Positions 32,641-44,679 of a DNA stretch of 64,000 bases are shown here, one piece after another. The DNA comes from Liquidambar formosana. Taxonomy: Eukaryota; Streptophyta; Magnoliopsida; Saxifragales; Altingiaceae. The notes beneath the pieces are model-generated. The model saw nothing but the letters and a program-made list of their open reading frames with translations, was not told the origin of the DNA and searched no databases. The stretch covers positions 49,399,425-49,463,424 of the forward strand of contig CM077820.1 of assembly GCA_039720395.1 (NCBI GenBank), written 5' to 3'. Both the position numbers and the translations under genes were made by a program. The first letter of the stretch is position 1. Each line of letters starts with the position of its first letter.

Positions 32641-33780
32641 TTCCTTTGTTACATTTTCACTCGAAGGATTGAAGCTAGACAGCGCATAAGTTGTTTAGTA
32701 AGGTTTATGTGGTGGATTCATAAAAGAGAAATTGACTCCAATTAGCATCCATGTATTCTCCATGAGCTGTGCTGTTGACACGTGGACCGGGTCATCAACA
32801 TTTTGAGGTAAAATGGTTCTAGTCCAAACAGCCATCATGATTTCTATCAATGATCCTCATCCTCTTAGAAGACTAGAACCTTTTTAAGTCCATGAAAAAA
32901 CACGTTTAAATTCCACAAGAAAAAAGTTTTACCTCAAAAGTGGAAAATGCAAATCAATGTCCCCTTCAAGTTGTGTCTCAAGGCCAAAAGATAAAGAGGA
33001 ATGCTCAATACTCGGCACCTGATATACAAATTGTATACCCAATGAAATTGGAAATGTGTATCCCCGAAATTCCACAAGAAAAAAGTTGTACCCAAAAAGA
33101 CCATCAATGATAAACAACTGTGATTTTAGTCACAGAACAAACTGGAAACAACAATGCACTTTGATCACTAACCATTGAAACGCACAACTTTTGAGTTTGG
33201 AATTTGAGAAACCAATATAGTTGAACAAAAATCAGTTCTCGTACTGATTGTTGATAGATATAGATGGATAATCATATTTCACATCATTGAGGAAAAAAAA
33301 AAAAAAAATCTCCCATTGCATGCCACAATTTGAACACTCATTTTGCTCACTTCCTTCTATCTGTCTCTTTCTCTGTCTTTATTCCTATCATGATCATCCC
33401 ACTCCCTGCTTCCACTCTTCTCTCGGTCTCCTCCCCTTCGCTTTCTAGAGCATCAGATTTATCTCTATCTCTATCATAGTGCCTTTCCTGGTCCCTATCC
33501 ATGTCATTTTCCCTATCCATGTCTCTATTTGATGATATGCATTGTGGGCTCTCGCTTCCACTCCTGCTACGGTGCCTTTTTCTTGAAGATTCACATGAAT
33601 CATCTCATTTGTCCTTCCTTTCTAAAGATGATCTCCCTGCAATTTTAAGGATTCAACAAATAATCAAATAAAAATATTAGGCACCCTAAAAATCTTTAAA
33701 TAATGCTGAATTTTCCAACATCAGGAGAAATTTTAAACCAGGGATCCTTGAAGAACACAAATGCATAGCTTCTGTTCTGT
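32640..33780 (-). pseudogene. Relic block P4 with RS/RD-rich exon
   Basis: Fourth and most complete P copy. 32820-33300 matches P1-P3. 33400-33650 (minus strand, after TTGCAG at about 33642) encodes a decayed arginine-rich tract: GSESPQC, then MDRENDMDRDQERHYDRDRD and further RD/RE repeats, interrupted by stops and shifts. An additional shared phrase TTCTTCAAG lies at 33750. The source was an RS/RD-repeat protein, plausibly a splicing factor; the identity is not established. Confidence 0.5.
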
Positions 33781-34089
33781 GGGTTTTATTCCTATCTCCT
33801 AAGGGTTAATTTATGATTGTATTGATTAAACTAAAAATATAAAAAAAAATTAAAATTAAAAAAAAAAAGTAACTAGCTCAATGAGTTTAGCAAAATATAT
33901 TCAGAGAGAGAGAGATTGAGTCACACATACCAGAAATTGGTGTGGAAGAAGAAGACGGCAGCCGACAATCGACCACTCTTTTTGAATCGTTACTGGAGAG
34001 TGGAGAGAAAAATACGAAAAAAAGCCTAATTGAAATTGGTATTTGGGGTTTTTGATTGAAGTAAAAATCAGTTGGTTTATAAAACATAC

Positions 34090-34594
34090 CTTCTGTGTGA
34101 ACAAGTGTTGTATGGTGGTATTAAGGTCACCCTTCCATTCCCATTCGTCCTCCCGTAAATGCACTTTCTCTAATTTTGGTGTGTTCAAAATTCCGTTAGA
34201 GAAAGTCTTCAATTTGGGGCATTCTTCCACTAACACTTGTTCCAAGGATAGGAATAAAAAAGGTATTATTCCCTGTGCAGAAGTTTGTGAGGTTTGGTAA
34301 ACATTTCAGTTTCAGAGAGCTAAATTGACTAAAAGTAGTCTCATGATCAACCGCTTCCACTTCCTCCCTTGCAATTATTTCTTTCATCATCTCGCAACCA
34401 TCTACAATTATGCTTTTAATTTGCACTAGTCTTTTTGCTATTGCGAATGGCAGCAGGTGTGTTAAATTTTGACACGAACGAACTGTTAGAGTTCTTAGAT
34501 TGCAAAATGACTTTGCATGAAATTGGCCATGGCAAATCTCTTTTATATTGTAAAGGTCCTCCAATTTCAATGCCGCCAACCAAGGGAATTCAAC
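34090..34594 (-). CDS. NLR gene B, LRR exon 7 (module D2, frameshifted)
   Basis: Acceptor TTACCAG above 34594; begins VEFPWLAALKLEDLYNIKE, then CNLRTLTVRSCQNLTHLLPF and LPNLTNFCTGNNTF. One extra base in a T-run (within about 34248-34265) relative to exon D3 shifts the frame, giving a stop at 34196 after 132 codons of this exon. The old frame continues as EQVLVEECPKLKTFSNG to a donor at 34090 (AGAAG|GTATG). It can thus serve as the terminal exon of gene B by accident, or mark that the 3' end of gene B is decaying. Phase 0 start, like the other LRR exons. Confidence 0.65.
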
Positions 34595-36726
34595 CTGGTA
34601 AACCATTGAAACAAAAAAAGTGTGTAGCTTTGGTTCTTTTAAACAATTTAAGAAATACACAAACAAGATCGTTGTACAAGCATGTTACAAAATAGAACAT
34701 TCTAATACATAGTAGTATAGAAAGGTACTATAGGCAGTCTTGTCCAAATAGTATAAAAGTTTTATTAAAATCTGTTGACATGATAGGTTGTGACGTACGT
34801 ACGTTTAATTTAGTATCATAAATTGAAGTGAAAACTAGTGTCATGGTTCAACTAAAGCCAGTTTTTAAAGTTTTTATTTATCACTAAAATGAATGTCCAA
34901 ATTCTTATTAAAATCATTCAAATGAATTCAACCAATTAAATCAACTACTGTCAATTTACCAATTTGGTAAGATCTAGTTACGTCAAATTTTTGAAGTAAA
35001 AAAAATTCAAAGTTAGCTATTAAAAGAAGTAAAATATATATTGCGGACAACAGCCACACTACTAGCATTGCAAGAAGTAGTGAGCGTTAAAAACATGGCC
35101 ATAATATGTAATGGGCTAAAACCTCAAGAATTTGTTATAGTTGGGACCACAATAAATGTGAGTCTGAGAGAGTTATGCCTTGCGATTAAAAATTCAAAAT
35201 GGATTTGAAAATAACATAATTAACTAAAGGGTGGTCTTCGAGATGTGTATATATGCCCTTAAATAGTACCTCACACATCTCTTAATTCAACTAGTTATCT
35301 CACATTACCTTCATATCTACCCCTATCTGTGTGCGTTGGAATTTGATACTAACTCCATACATTTGTGGTTTAAAATAATAATACACCCCTAACCCTCCTA
35401 TAACGATTTCAATATTGTTCTTTATATAGGAATAAAGGTGGCCAATTGAGATTGAAAATTACCATATAGTTCTCTTTATGGTATAGATGGATTATCAAAT
35501 AATAGTTAGCATTTTATAACTATTTAAATTAAGAATGGAACTTATATTTTTGGTCCCAAATTTTATATAATTCTCGTATTTAAATACCATCTGCATTGTT
35601 CAAGGCAAATTTTATTGATAGTATATATGGAAACATTGTTAAAGACAATGTCCATGTTAGTGCTAATGTGGCTCTATAATTTTTTTTTTTTTTTTTTTTT
35701 TTTTGGTAATTAAAAGAATCCCAATTGTTTCTTTTAAATGGTCCTTTTGATGGGATTTAAACCTTGAGTTCCTCCTAAATTCATAAATTTAGGAATAGTT
35801 AGACCCATGGTACTTAAGGCACTCTAATATCCTAAGTAAACTCAAATAATTTTTTTTTTTTTTTTTATAGTTTTAACTAGGGAAATCATTGAGCTTAAAA
35901 ATAATGTTGGAACTAATTGGTTTATTTTATAAGTACGATTAAATGAACCTTTTATGGGAACCGAGTTCGAGTAGTTTGGGTATTTAAAACATTAAAAAGC
36001 TTAATGAGTTAAGGGGTACTTTGCTCAACCTTGGCTCAATAAATTAAGGAGTTATAAAAAAAGAGTCTGACATTTGCACTTTTATCGTACTAGTGACCTC
36101 ACTAAAACATTTTATGACCGTTGCAGCATTTCTAGACTACGGTTTTTATTTTCTTCCCTTGTAATGGACTTCTAGGTTGCGGGATATGATATAAATCTTT
36201 GTTCTCTGTCAAGGAACTCTATCATGTACTCAAGAGGTTGCCACGTAGGTGACATAACCTATAGGCTATAGCAATTTGGGTGTGAGCGGGATGCCTTTTA
36301 TGATATCTATGATTAGAACCTTGGACACGTGCTAAAAAGAAAACTAGAAAATACAGGAACAGGGGAAGAAGAAACCCACTTTTGCTGAAGAGAAGCCAAC
36401 TGAGAGTATCAAATTTTGTTAATTAGCTTCAAGACCACAACATGATCGGCTTCACATAGTAACCAAAATATACGAGAAATCAAGTCCGATCAATTTTTTC
36501 ATAGTAACCAAAATTTCAAGACCACAACATGATCGGCTTCATCGAGTGGGTAAATTCCGATCAATTTTTTCATAGTAACCAAAATTTCGGACTTTGTATG
36601 TATATCAAGTCCTTTTGATATGTAATGGCAATTAAGAATGCTGGACGAACCATCAAAAACGTTTTACATGGATATATAGTTCTTTTTGAATTTAAGAATG
36701 AAAATTGTGGTCTAAGTCTAACGTAC
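34595..36726 (-). other. Intron between LRR exons E and D2
   Basis: AT-rich, with T-runs at 35680 and 35850; homologous in part to 16960-17580. Direct repeat atagtaaccaaaat...gaccacaacatgatcggctt occurs at 36430-36600. No gene recognised. Confidence 0.45.
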
Positions 36727-37446
36727 CTTGTTATTAATGAAGAGTGGTGCACTGGGAATGTCAAGGTTGCCATCGCCAAAACTTTCTTGCAAGCCTTCAT
36801 TTGTGGAAGTGAATGTCTTTATTCTAGGACACCCAACTATCTTCATTCTTCTCAACCATGGAAACTCTAGAGTATGATTTCCTGGATAGAAACTTGTGAG
36901 GTTGGGCAAACCTTGAAGTATAATACTTGAGCACACAAAGCTGATCTTGTCAATTGCTTCTTCTTTTGCTCCTTTTTCCTTTTCAACAATCTCTTCCATG
37001 CTAAGACAATCTGTTATTTCCAATCTTCTGAGTTGCAAATCGAGAGCCACGGAAGGAGAGAACAGATTTCTCAAGCTGTCGCACTTTTGTATGTTTAGCC
37101 AATTTAGATTTAGGAAGCTTAAAATTCCTTTAGGATCCTTGTTCCATATGCACCTCAACTTAGGAAGCTGGGTCAAGTTCATTTCTTCTAAATCAGGGAG
37201 TAGCCTATCACGATTTTCATCACAGTCTAGCCCTTCAAGATCAAACACTTGTTCCAGTGAATCACAACTTTCCACGGTGATTTTTTCCAACTTGGATAAG
37301 CTTTCCAGCATATTAGATGAGACAACATTCAATAGGGATGCACACTTCTCCATCACCAAATATCGTACATAGCAAGCCTCGACTGGAATTTGGTCATAGC
37401 ATATCTTTTTCAACTCGAACAGCTCGGAGAGTCTTAAGAACTCCAT
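36727..37446 (-). CDS. NLR gene B, LRR exon 6 (module E)
   Basis: 720 bp, phase 0 at both ends (TTTGCAG|ATG ... AACAAG|GTACGT). Encodes about nine LRR-type segments: LSELFELKKICYDQ, KLEKITVESCDSLEQVFDLE, DLEEMNLTQLPKLRCIW, LNWLNIQKCDSLRNLFSPS, LRRLEITDCLSMEEIVEKE, LPNLTSFYPGNHTLEFP, and an end LDIPSAPLFINNK. The C-terminal pattern (xx-CxSxxxIFxxS, EEIVEKE, LPxLxSFY) is that of At4g27190/RPS2-type LRR. No stops. Alternative: remnant of a separate gene; the phase and order favour gene B. Confidence 0.8.
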
Positions 37447-37674
37447 CTGCAAAACCCAAAGCACTATATCACTCTTTGTGCATAAATACATGTTCTCACG
37501 AAACGTATTTAGTAGCTTCAAAGTAGCACATGAGTAAGCGACCAAGTGTCAAAATAGAACATTTTGGTATCAGTAATGATCATGATCTGGTGTACAAGGG
37601 CCAGTGCACTATTGGACCTCTCTTAGACAACGCGAACAATGCACTGGCTCTTGCGTACTGCTTTCCGGTGTATC

Positions 37675-38085
37675 ATTGCAACCCCTCAATTTTATTTGGA
37701 AACTTCATTTCATTTTACTTTTCAAGGTTTTATAAAAAATATACTTCGTATAAGGTTTTCATGAAAAGTATTTACGTAGTCCACTAGAAAATATCATTTT
37801 GAATAACATTGTACAAGAATTTTTTAAAAAAAATTAGTCATTTAAGAAGACTTTTTGGCAATTTATAATTACAATCTCTTTCATTTTTACAGAAACAAAA
37901 ATTTTAAATGACCAAAAAGTCCGCTTAAACGACAGATTTTCTTTCTTCTACAAAGTTGTTCAAAATGATGTTTTCTAGTAGTCTACGTAAATAGTTTTCA
38001 TAAAAACCTTATATATTTTTCATAAAATCTTGAAAAATGAAAAAAGTGAGATTTACAAATAAAATCGTTGAGGGGTTGCAGTAGC
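37675..38085. mobile_element. Foldback element in intron 5 of NLR gene B
   Basis: Outer ends TGCAACCCCTCAA and TTGAGGGGTTGCA, with inverted arms of about 150 bp (aaggttttcatgaaaagtat against atagttttcataaaaacctt; tttacgtagtccactag against ctagtagtctacgtaaa). Middle about 100 bp is unique. A short direct repeat (cactattggacctctctta / gctattggacctctcttac) lies outside at 37610 and 38158. The superfamily is uncertain. Confidence 0.7.
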
Positions 38086-38525
38086 TACCCTCCAACAAAA
38101 AACAATAAATAAAAAACCCACCATGCATGTAGTGGGCCTTTTTATAATGGGCAATGCGCTATTGGACCTCTCTTACAGACCCAATACTACTGCGATGTTG
38201 TGACCTCTTTTATTCAAAACACGTCACTTTTTTTAAAAAACAAAAAAGCATTTATTAGAGCCATCGTTCAATTCAAAAGGTTTAAAGAGCTTTTGGCAAA
38301 ATAAATAAATAAATAACAAGAAAAATATAATTCTGAACAAATGATCATATTACTTGCATTCTAAAGGCAAGATGGAAAGCAAAATATATTCACAATGTTT
38401 TGTGAATCGTGAGCAGAGAGTGGAGATCAAAATATATACATAAGAAAAGCTAGCCTATTTTGTAGAGCTATCATGGTATGAACGAAATAGGGAAAGAAGA
38501 AAATGTTGGCTCCGATAGTACATAC

Positions 38526-38981
38526 CTTTTGTTCGAACATGTATTGTATGGTCGTATTAAGGTCTCCCTTCCAAAATCCTTTGTCCCGCAGTACTTTTAT
38601 TTCAGACCAATTCTTGTTTGACAGTACATGCACTTTGTCCAGGTTTGGTGTGTGTAAGTTTCCGTGAGAGAAAGTCTTCAATTTAGGGCATTTTTCCACC
38701 AACACTTGTTCTAAGGATGGGAAAGAAAAAGTATTACTCCTTGCGCAAAAGCTTGTGAGGTTTGGTAAGTTTCTTAGTTTAAGAGAGTTTAATTGACTAA
38801 AAATAGTCTCATCTGTCTCTTCTCCTCCCTCGCTTGTAATTACTTCTTTCATCATCTTGCAATCAACTACTTCTAGAACTCTTAGTTTGCCAAATGATGC
38901 TGCATGATATTGGTCTTGCCAAATCTCTTTCGTACTAGACATCCACCTCAAGTGCAATTCCTCCAGGTTAGGGAATGCAAC
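38526..38981 (-). CDS. NLR gene B, LRR exon 5 (module D3)
   Basis: 456 bp, phase 0 at both ends (TTACCAG|GTTGCA ... CAAAAG|GTATGT). Encodes VAFPNLEELHLRWM, GKLRVLEVVDCKMMKEVITS, LNSLKLRNLPNLTSFCARSN, FSFPSLEQVLVEKCPKLKTF, ending MFEQK. Intact, unlike its paralogues D1 and D2. It is shorter than D2 in the upstream LRR (lacks the SCQNLTHLLPF repeat). Confidence 0.8.
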
Positions 38982-41829
38982 CTGGTAAATTATTAAGACA
39001 AGAGAAGTTTAGATGTTATTCTTTAAAACTATTCGGGAAAAAAAATACACAAAGAAAGTAGTTTGTGGTCAATGGCACTTCTCCCCTCTTATCCTGGGTT
39101 CAAGTCCTTAAATAGGTAATACTACATGAAACAATAGAAAGAGGTTTTGTTCTTTGAGTTGTTGATCAAAAAAATAATAATAATAAAATAAAATGTTTTT
39201 GTTCTTTGAAATAATTCAACAAATACTTACCCAACAAATACAAAAACAAGGCATCTCTTTTATTACTCTTGTCCAAATCATGTCAAAGTTTCACTTAAAT
39301 ATAGGGACAAAATGGGGAACGTGCAATGTTTAAAATAATGTTATAAAAACCAGATTGACCCCCTATCCTTAGTTTAATGAAATCAGCCAGTTGTTCGCAT
39401 AAAAGGGCCGACACCCATATACAAGATATACTGAAAGTATGCGCCAATAATTAAATCAATGAGAATTTGAGAGGACTAAGCTTTGAGATTTAAAATTCAA
39501 AAATGAAACCTGGATACTTACTCTGTTCATGATGCGTGTGCCATTAATTATCTCACATTATTTTCATGTTTTTTTTCTGTTTTTTTATGCCTTTGTGTGT
39601 AATGTAATATAATACCAATTCATGTATTCTTTGTAATTTAAAATAGGGTAAATTGCACTTTAGGGTTCAAAGTTTGGTCAAGTTTCACTTTAGGGTCCAA
39701 AATTTAAATCGCCTTAATTCAATACCCGAATTATTAATTGAGTTGCAATTTGGGCCTGCTGTCAGAATTTTCAGTATTATCTCTATTTTGCCCTTTTTAT
39801 GGGTTTGAAAACTCTATTTTATCCTTATCAACATTTAATAAATTTTTATATTTTAACCAAATTTGAATTAGTCTTATCTTCTTTCTCTCTCTATATTACT
39901 TCTATCAACATGTAATAAACCTTTATATTTTCCATTTACAAAATACAAATTTAATCGTAGATTAATCCAGATGTGGTTATGATATAAAGGTTTATTAAAT
40001 GTTAATAGGGGTAAAATAGGATTTTCAAACCCAACAAAATGGGTAAAATAGGGATAATACTGAAAACTCTGACGGCAAGCCCCAAATTGCAACTCAACTA
40101 ATAATTCAAGTACTCAATTGTTGCGATTTAAACTTTGAACCCTAAAGTGAAACTTGACCCAAACTTTGGACCCTTAAGTGTAATTTACCCTTTAAAACAC
40201 AAACCAATTCCATCTATTCCTTGTAATTTAAAATACAAACACATTACTCACCTTCCTTTACCCTCTGTTTGGTTCACGGATTTTACCATGGAAAAAAAAA
40301 AAAATTACGGATTCTACTTTCTTCTATTTGGTTGTAATGGAAAAATAAAAGGAAATAAATTTAAAATATATATATATATATATATGGAAGGAAAATGGCA
40401 TACTCATTTTCTATTTAAAAATGTGAGGAAAGTGTGGAAAATAAGGAGAAAAATTTTGTCAAACTCAATTCTCCATAGTCTCTTTTAAAAAGGAAACAAC
40501 CCTCTCACAGTCTCTCTCTCACCTCTCTTCCCCTTTGACGATGTGTCCCCTTAGTGAACCACCGACCTCCATTGAGCACCGATTAATAGCCATCGCCGGA
40601 CACAATTATCTCGTAAATATGATAATTAATTTCCTTTTATTACTATATTTTCCTTTCTCTTTACTTTTCTCTTAACAACCAAACAAAGGAAAACTGAGAG
40701 GAACCCTTTCACTTTCCTCTCATTTTTCCCTAGACAACCAATCACTAGAAAGTTTTCCATTTCTTTTTTTTTTTTTTCTCCTTTCCTTCTCATTTTTTTT
40801 TGTCTAGAACCTTGACTTCCTCCAAATTCCTTGCTTTTTTCCTAATTTTTAAGAACAATCAATCCCAAAGTACGTCATGGCACTCTAATATATTGAGGAA
40901 TATTAATTAAGTATATGATTTGGGAACTTTTAAATTCATTAAGTGATTTCTTCAAAAATTCATCCTACTTTTAAGTTCATCTTTTCGTTTACTTAGGGTG
41001 GTTTGGTCATGTGTAAAAAAAACCTATGAATGCACCTGTATGTAAAAGTACCTTTATTCAAGTCGAAGGCCTTAATAGAACAAGAGATGAAGGCCTAAAA
41101 TAATGTGGCCAAAGGCGGGAAGTGAGAAAGGAAACATATGCTATGAATTTAATTGCCTATACGGGGCCCTTGATAGAATTGGATGAAGGAGGCCTAAAAT
41201 AACATGGACAAAAGTATTGAAAAGGGACATCTATGCTAAGAATTTAACAGCATTATAGTTGTTGATAGAATTGAAGGACGTAAAATGATTCCTATAGCCA
41301 ATCACATGTAATTGAAAATAAGGGTTAACTAAGTTGAGTTGGTTTTAAAGTCTTAATAAGAAGTGCCACATTGCCACTCCTAACAAGGTAGCTATAAATT
41401 CAATTTCGCGTAAAACTACTCAAATCCAATCAACTCAACTCCAATATTACCTTTTCAATTTCCACATCATGACCACTAAAATTAAAGTTTCCAACATGAA
41501 AATCTTATTCACAAGCCAATATGGTAAAGAAATATGAAAGGTGTTCCTATCAAAGGGGCTGCATGCCATGTTGCCTATGACAATTTGGTGTGACCGGGAG
41601 ACAACGATTATGTTAATTAGTTCTAGTCCTAAAGGTGAACCCTAGACTTAACAGTTAACTCTATCCAAATCCCTAACCCCTTGGTAGCATTGGTAAGCCA
41701 CAAATCTTTTGAGAATTATTTGAAAATGTTAGTTAATGTTGATTTATCATTATTAAACATGTGAGTAAGTTATGAATGGAGGGATCCCTTCACAATTTAT
41801 ATGTGAACTAACAGAGTACAGATTTGTAC
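38982..41829 (-). other. Intron 4 of NLR gene B
   Basis: Non-coding; contains the MULE MITE at 39646-40190, a TA run at 40370-40385, and a possible second element at about 40258-40690 with CCCTCTGTTTGGTT and AACCAAACAAAGG at its edges. Confidence 0.5.
39646..40190. mobile_element. Mutator-like long-TIR element, 545 bp
   Basis: Ends GGGTAAATTGCACTTTAGGG / CCCTTAAGTGTAATTTACCC with inverted arms of at least 130 bp (caaagtttggtcaagtttca; gaattattaattgagttgca). Flanked by near-perfect 9-bp duplications tttaaaata / tttaaaaca. A truncated relative is at 54235-54522. Confidence 0.9.
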
Positions 41830-42537
41830 CTTGTCCACCAAGAATAGGGGTTTCGTTGGAGTACCCACGTGGCCCTTCCCATGGGATTCTTCGATGCTAC
41901 TTGATTCCAAAGAAAATGTCTCTACTTTGAGAATCCCTTCGTAGAAACTCTTGAGCTGCGGTAGACTTCTAAGAGTCAGAGAGGTTAGTCGAGGGAACTC
42001 TATCTTACCCATTGATTCTTCTTCTACTCCTTCATTTCCAACAATTTCTTCCACATTTTGCGAGTTCCCTATTCCTAATTCTTGGAGTTTCACAAGACTC
42101 TTGGCTATAGAAGTTGTAAAGATATGCCTCAAATTAGAACAGGAAAAAACTTGTAGTGAAGTTAGGTTTTGAAAGGGGAAATATCCACTCAGTTGAGAAT
42201 CCGTCTTCCATATCTGCTTCAACCTTGGGTAATCACCTACACTCAACTTTCTCAACGGAATGCTTCTTAGGACATGCCTTTCCATATCGTTTAACTCTCC
42301 AATATCAAATATGTATTCTACTGAAAGATTACCACTTTGTACTTCCAGTGACTCTAAATTTCGCAGCCTCAGCATCATGCTAGATACACCAATATTCAAT
42401 AGATGCTCACAGTTTGATATGCAGAGGGATTTTAGTTTGCAAAAAGAATGGTCCTCGACAGGGAGTTGGGAGGGCCATATCTTTTTCAAGGAATTAACAT
42501 TCCGAATAGACAATACCTCCAAATTGGGAAATGCAAC
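41830..42537 (-). CDS. NLR gene B, LRR exon 4 (module F)
   Basis: 708 bp, phase 0 at both ends (GTGCAG|GTTGCATTT ... GACAAG|GTACAA). VAFPNLEVLSIRNVNSLKK, CKLKSLCISNCEHLLNIGV, LRNLESLEVQSGNLSVEYIF, LRKLSVGDYPRLKQIWK, LTSLQVFSCSNLRHIFTTS, LQELGIGNSQNVEEIVGNEG, LTSLTLRSLPQLKSFYEG, end KPLFLVDK. Intact. Closest relative is exon 3 (44680-45420), including 120 bp of nearly identical sequence upstream of the acceptor, so the two arose by duplication of exon plus intron. Confidence 0.87.
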
Positions 42538-43256
42538 CTGCACAATTGACCTCATTCTCTGTTAATATTGATATTCTGAATAATAACTAAACATAATAGA
42601 GGATATGTACATCACCACAATTGGCTTACATGTAAAGGCATATATCTTTTATTAGAACCTCAATTGAATATTTCCACATTGGCGTGGGTTGTAGGACGTG
42701 TGTCCATATCAATTTTTGACAATTAATTCAGTCATTTATGGGTTGTCAATTTTAATCTACATAAAGTTGTCCTACATTTAATTCTTCTTTTTCCCAAAAT
42801 ATGAAAAAAAAAATAATAATAATAAAATAATAATAATAATAATAATAAAATTACAGTGGCACGCTCAGCTACCTAGTTTTCCATAAAAAATAGTATTTTC
42901 AATAAAAATATCAGCACAAGAAGCCACTCAAAGCCAATAGTATCCTCGGCAGTTCTTTTCCCCGCCGACAATTGCTGATCCATCTCCAGCCGACAAAAGT
43001 CAACCATGAAATCTTATGCCTATTAATTTACTCGCTTTATTAAGCTAGATATTTTTCATTTTTCCAAATCATGTTTTAGGGATGAAAGGATTGGGGCTTG
43101 TGGAGCAAAAACAATCTCCTTTTTTTTTTTTTTTTTTACAAAATGCATTTTAGGAATTCGTGGGATTTAGGCTTTTTGAATGATTTTGAAATCCAAATAA
43201 AACCTTGTTCTTTTCGTTTTTACTGTTAATGGAAAATATATATATATATATATATA

Positions 43257-43425
43257 GGATGATGATCAGGTAAGCACGTGCTGATATAACTTACATCAAA
43301 ACCTGCATTGGGAGTTATACCTTGTGCATTAGTGAGATGTGAGGTGCATTGAATCAATGCAAGGGGTACAACTCCCAATGCATAGTGCTGATGTAACTTA
43401 CATCAGCACGTGCTGATGGGATCAC

Positions 43426-43430
<5 letters not shown>
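43257..43430. mobile_element. Palindromic MITE inserted in a TA microsatellite
   Basis: 174 bp, same ends and arms as 19127-19300 (ggatgatgatcagg ... gggatcacttctg; inner gcacgtgctgat). TA repeats on both sides, so the target is TA but the exact duplication cannot be seen. Confidence 0.85.

Positions 43431-43506
<76 letters not shown>
43431..43506. repeat. (TA)38 microsatellite
   Basis: Uninterrupted TA dinucleotides immediately right of the MITE; creates a spurious Tyr-Ile reading frame on each strand. Confidence 0.95.
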
Positions 43507-43510
<4 letters not shown>

Positions 43511-43678
43511 AGTGAATATGATTCCACTTCCATGTTCAAGCGTAAAATTAAATTATTTACCATTTTTTTTAATTATTTTAAAATTTAAATATTGATTTAT
43601 CACACTTGATTGCGTTACTGTCATGAATAGAAAATTAATATCATGTTCATACCTTAACTAAAATATTTTTTTTTAAAA

Positions 43679-44636
43679 GGGTAAAGATTATTTTAATACC
43701 CTGAACTTTTTCAAAAATCTCAATGTGATACTTAAATTATTTTTTCTCCCAATTTAATACCTAAACTTCATAGCAGGATCTAAATGTAGTCCCAACCCCA
43801 AACACCATCCAAATACTTAACGGACACATCACGTGCCATCACGTGAGTGACATGTGGCATCCCAGATGAAACATACATGTCAAGGCGGTTAAAACATAAT
43901 TGTTAAATAACCACTTTTCATACCTTATACTTTTCATTTAGTTCCAATTTAATACCTAAACTAAAAAAAAAAATTAATTTGATACCCAAACTAAATTGAA
44001 TTGTAACAATTTGATTCAAGCATAAGTTTTAACAAAATTGATTTATTTTCTGAAAAAAAAAATGATTTTTTTTTTAAACCTACGGATGATGGATATTTAC
44101 ATGAAAACCTACAATTAAAAGACATGAACTTGGATTAAAAAAGGCAGCAATACCTACAAAAGGCATGGTGGAGGTAGTAGAAGCCACCAAAAAAAAAAAA
44201 AAAAAAAAAAAAATCAATTTCGTTAAACTTATGCTTGGACCAAATTGGTACAATTCAGCTTAGTTTGGATATCAAATTAGATGATGATTTTTACTTTGAC
44301 ATCCAAACTAAACTGAATTGTAACAATTTGGTCCAAGCATAAGTTTAATGAAATTGATTTTATTTTATTTTTTTAGGTTAGGTACTAAATTGGAACTAAA
44401 TGAAAAGTGTAGGGTACTAAAAGTGTTTATTCAACTATTATATTTTTACCATCCTTTACACATACGATGCTACGTTTCAGCACGTGATGTGTCCGTTAAG
44501 TATTTGGATGGCGTTTGGAGCCGGGATCACATTTAGGCACGACAATGAAATTTAGGTATTAAATTAAGAGAAAAAATAGTTTAGGTACCACATTGGGATT
44601 TTTAGAAAAGTTAAGAGTAGTAAAATGATCTTTACC
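43679..44636. mobile_element. Mutator-like long-TIR element in intron 3
   Basis: Ends GGGTAAAGATTATTTTAATA and (reverse complement) GGTAAAGATCATTTTACTAC, with inverted arms of more than 200 bp, including acttaacggacacatcacgtg / cacgtgatgtgtccgttaagt. A second, inner pair (cttatgcttggaccaaattg / caatttggtccaagcataag) flanks a 40-bp A-rich centre. Adjacent bases are A-rich on both sides and a target duplication cannot be asserted. No transposase. Confidence 0.75.
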
Positions 44637-44679
44637 AAAAAAATAAATAAATAAATAAATTTTGAGTATAGGCTCGTAC

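Larger units (their letters stand above)
32640..36760. repeat. Segmental block Q2
   Basis: Counterpart of Q1 (14780-17640): P4, LRR exon D2, shared intron, LRR exon E in the same order and orientation. Confidence 0.75.
42538..44679 (-). other. Intron 3 of NLR gene B
   Basis: Holds the MITE at 43257, the TA run at 43431, and the long-TIR element at 43679. The part adjoining exon 4 matches the part adjoining exon 3 (45421-45905). Confidence 0.6.

Noticed and set aside
40258..40690. Possible MITE with CCCTCTGTTTGGTT / AACCAAACAAAGG edges
   Set aside because: Only short ends match and no target duplication was seen; mentioned within the intron entry only.
43354..43595. Tyr-Ile repeat proteins on both strands
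   Set aside because: Translation of the (TA)38 microsatellite.
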